NCBI RefSeq assembly: GCF_014287775.1
Contig: NZ_JACOOZ010000005.1
Coordinates: forward strand, 181,792 to 245,791
From: Eubacterium_G segne
Lineage (GTDB): Bacteria > Bacillota > Clostridia > Lachnospirales > Lachnospiraceae
DNA: 64,000 bases
Direction of reading: 5' to 3'
Shown here piece after piece: positions 62,356-64,000 of this stretch. The position numbers and the translations under genes were made by a program. Each line of letters opens with the position of its first letter. Positions within the stretch are counted from its first letter, which is position 1. The notes below the pieces were generated by a model, which saw nothing but the letters and a program-made list of their open reading frames with translations, was not told where the DNA came from and did no database searches.

Positions 62356-63828
62356 TTAATTTTGCACCTTTCGTAATATTCCTTGTTCTAATAAATCTGA
62401 TATTTTTTGACTAAATTCATATTGAATTCCTCCTCCGTTTTCACCAAACCACGGAGCTATTTTTCCAGCTTGTACGTCAACTGACTTAACAACTTCAAAG
62501 ACTGTATACGGCTTCTGGTCTGTCCCTATTGGTAATGATCTCTCCGTATATGATATTCCTTTCGGCGAAACAAACGTTCCACCATCATATCCATATCTAT
62601 CGATTAAAGTACCAGGTTCTAATGTGACTTTTGTTGGATTTCCATCAAATCCTCTATTAGGTGGCCATATAGGACTTCCATCTGGATTATAATACTTTGA
62701 ATTTCTACCACTCTCAGCACCATATCCAGCCTTGCTTATACTTCCCTTACTTACAAAGCCTTCGGCATTCTTCGCATATCTGCTTACAGCACCGGCAGCT
62801 CCTATAGGTGCAAAGATTCCCGTAAACATAAAGCCATCTATAGCACCATCTGCAAAATCATGTAGAAGTTCATTAGTATCACGTTCCCCGCAGGCTAGAG
62901 AAATAGCCGCATCAGTTGCACCACCTAACAGCGAACCCAACAATAACTCACTTCCCACAGATACAGCCGCGGCCATTCCACCCATTGTACCTGCAAGTAT
63001 TCCTATGGCAATTGCAGCACCGGTTATACCGAGAGCAATTTTACCCCATGCAGGTATTCCTGTATCGGTGCTGCCTTCGTTATATGAAATGCCTGAACCG
63101 GACATTGCTTCAAAGAAACTGCTTACCGACTGTTGAAATGTTCCAACCACACCGGCAATGCTGTCCCGGGCATCCTTCAAAAACTGTGACGGCGAAAAGT
63201 TTGTAATCGAATCCTTAATGTCCGAAATGACACTCCATGCAGAATCAGCTGCACCCTTAAAGGCATTTCCAATGGAATTCATTACGCTTCCAACCGTGTT
63301 TTTCACAGCACCTAATGCATTTCCAACCGTGCTGCCAACGGAGGATGCCCAGTCACCTATGGCTGAAACCGGTGACTGCCCCATGGGATCGATATATTTA
63401 AGAGGATTATTTAATACATATATGTACGCATTAAGCGTTGATGCATTTCTAATATCTCCTTTGACGGCATCTCTTGTTGTAAAACGTTTTACTGCACTGT
63501 CATATGTTCTGTCACATGCGTAGTATTTATCAGTAATGTCATCATATGAATATGTTGTATAATGTCTGCTTAATCTTTCAACCACATCACTGTAGGCACT
63601 GCTGAGTGAACTACTGATATTTGTTGTTACATTTCCCCATACATCATACTGTGAATTGGAAATATCACTTCCTTTTTTGTTTTTTATATTAGTAATGCTT
63701 CCCAAACGGTCAGTATGAACATATGAGTTTTCGGTACTTCTTAATGGTTTCAACAGTTTTCCAAACAAACTACTGAAAGCACCCTTATTAAGCATTCCGG
63801 AAATTGACGTGTATTTGCCTGAATTCAT
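62356..63828 (-). CDS. Orphan RHS toxin tip with TNT NAD-glycohydrolase end (cassette A)
   Basis: 490 residues. RHS core end at 35-150 (DPMGQ at 148), Gly/Ala-rich linker 150-372 ending GYGAESG, and a TNT domain at about 380-490: PIWPPNRGFDGNP, GTLIDRYGYDGGTFVSPKG, AGKIAPWFGENGGGIQYEF, and the end LLEQGILRKV. TNT toxins destroy NAD+. The RYG Arg (411) and GGGIQ Gln (469) of the family are kept. The frame continues upstream to a TAG at 63885-63883 (reading DERYVYGNELISVT), so this is the 3' end of an RHS gene without its body. No ribosome site precedes the ATG. Confidence 0.8.
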   Translation of the reverse strand: MNSGKYTSISGMLNKGAFSSLFGKLLKPLRSTENSYVHTDRLGSITNIKNKKGSDISNSQYDVWGNVTTNISSSLSSAYSDVVERLSRHYTTYSYDDITDKYYACDRTYDSAVKRFTTRDAVKGDIRNASTLNAYIYVLNNPLKYIDPMGQSPVSAIGDWASSVGSTVGNALGAVKNTVGSVMNSIGNAFKGAADSAWSVISDIKDSITNFSPSQFLKDARDSIAGVVGTFQQSVSSFFEAMSGSGISYNEGSTDTGIPAWGKIALGITGAAIAIGILAGTMGGMAAAVSVGSELLLGSLLGGATDAAISLACGERDTNELLHDFADGAIDGFMFTGIFAPIGAAGAVSRYAKNAEGFVSKGSISKAGYGAESGRNSKYYNPDGSPIWPPNRGFDGNPTKVTLEPGTLIDRYGYDGGTFVSPKGISYTERSLPIGTDQKPYTVFEVVKSVDVQAGKIAPWFGENGGGIQYEFSQKISDLLEQGILRKVQN

Positions 63829-63877
63829 TGTAACACTAATTAATTCATTTCCATAGACATATCTTTCATCATTTTTT
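62707..63877. repeat. RHS core plus linker repeat, copy A (long)
   Basis: About 1.17 kb shared with copy B (59185-60356), with scattered substitutions that mostly keep the protein sequence. Confidence 0.9.
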
Positions 63878-63897
63878 AACGCCTAAAATGAAATTTT

Positions 63898-63929
63898 AAA
63901 TTCCACTCTCCCACTGTACAGTGGAATTT
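63898..63929. repeat. Inverted repeat at the edge of the toxin array
   Basis: AAATTCCACT and AGTGGAATTT are perfect 10-bp arms around 12 bases; inside, CCACTGTACAGTGG is itself a palindrome. It lies 13 bases beyond the border of the RHS reading frame. No gene is seen from here to the window end. Confidence 0.5.
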
Positions 63930-64000
63930 ACTTTTACATAAACGGAATTTACTCTTTCACACCATTTTCCTCTATTATATTGCTTATTCCCTCTTCTTTT

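Noticed and set aside
56366..63877. CRISPR-like repeats
   Set aside because: The repeat units are 0.4-1.2 kb and encode protein; no short regular repeats with spacers occur in the window.
56258..63882. Prophage or integrated plasmid
   Set aside because: No phage structural, integrase or replication genes are present; the region contains only toxin tips and small genes.

Overview
The window looks like the chromosome of a low-GC, spore-forming, anaerobic Clostridia, most likely a gut Lachnospiraceae. This rests on the AT-rich sequence, consistent AGGAGG-type ribosome sites, an Rnf complex of the clostridial type (C-D-G-E-A-B), a GerA-family spore germination protein, an alpha/beta-type SASP, a HisZ/short-HisG histidine operon and RHS-type polymorphic toxins. 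No species can be named from sequence reading alone. Nearly all genes lie on the minus strand, so operons read from high to low coordinates.

Region by region. 1-5371: a radical-SAM gene pair, RNase G, and a translationally coupled sugar-binding lipoprotein followed by a membrane protein cut by the window edge. 5552-7785: a PHP phosphoesterase and an IS200/IS605 element with intact TnpA but a C-terminally truncated TnpB. 7798-12809: the histidine operon hisZ-G-D-B followed by a three-part fusion (degenerate HisF-like barrel, HisI, HisE), with a consensus-like promoter. 12925-16909: RecU, two pseudouridine synthases, a cupin, RidA and an M23 peptidase. 16968-21155: MarR and a heterodimeric ABC exporter. 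21323-24936: coaE, polA and a zinc-finger membrane protein. 25029-27934: a copper operon (csoR, copA) with a CsoR palindrome inside its promoter; copA carries a C-terminal CopZ domain with its own ribosome site. 27998-28079: tRNA-Leu(CAA). 28206-38265: zinc-ribbon protein, QueH, Nudix, FtsW/RodA with a class B PBP, U32 protein, ZapA, RuvAB. 38443-46077: ApbE, GerA and the Rnf operon; ApbE probably flavinylates RnfD and RnfG. 46232-50123: a cobalamin riboswitch with terminator upstream of a 978-residue secreted GLUG/Ig/Fn3 protein, divergent from a YprB-type exonuclease whose mRNA looks leaderless. 51317-56140: SASP, murF, ddl, recG.

56258-63882 is the accessory part: an array of orphan RHS toxin tips. 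Four copies of one linker region (two long, two short) carry different C-terminal ends, three of them full toxin domains: a TNT-type NAD glycohydrolase, two probable BECR-type nucleases and a decayed end. Small probable immunity genes sit behind them. Several toxin or immunity genes are broken by frameshift, nonsense codon or fusion, and the long copies start without any ribosome site. This looks like a store of displaced toxin tips and leftover immunity genes; the full-length RHS gene would lie outside the window to the right.

The observations I would follow first are the B12-controlled secreted protein, the toxin-tip array with its shared GYGAESG junction, the copA/copZ gene-within-gene, and the HisF-like/HisI/HisE fusion.
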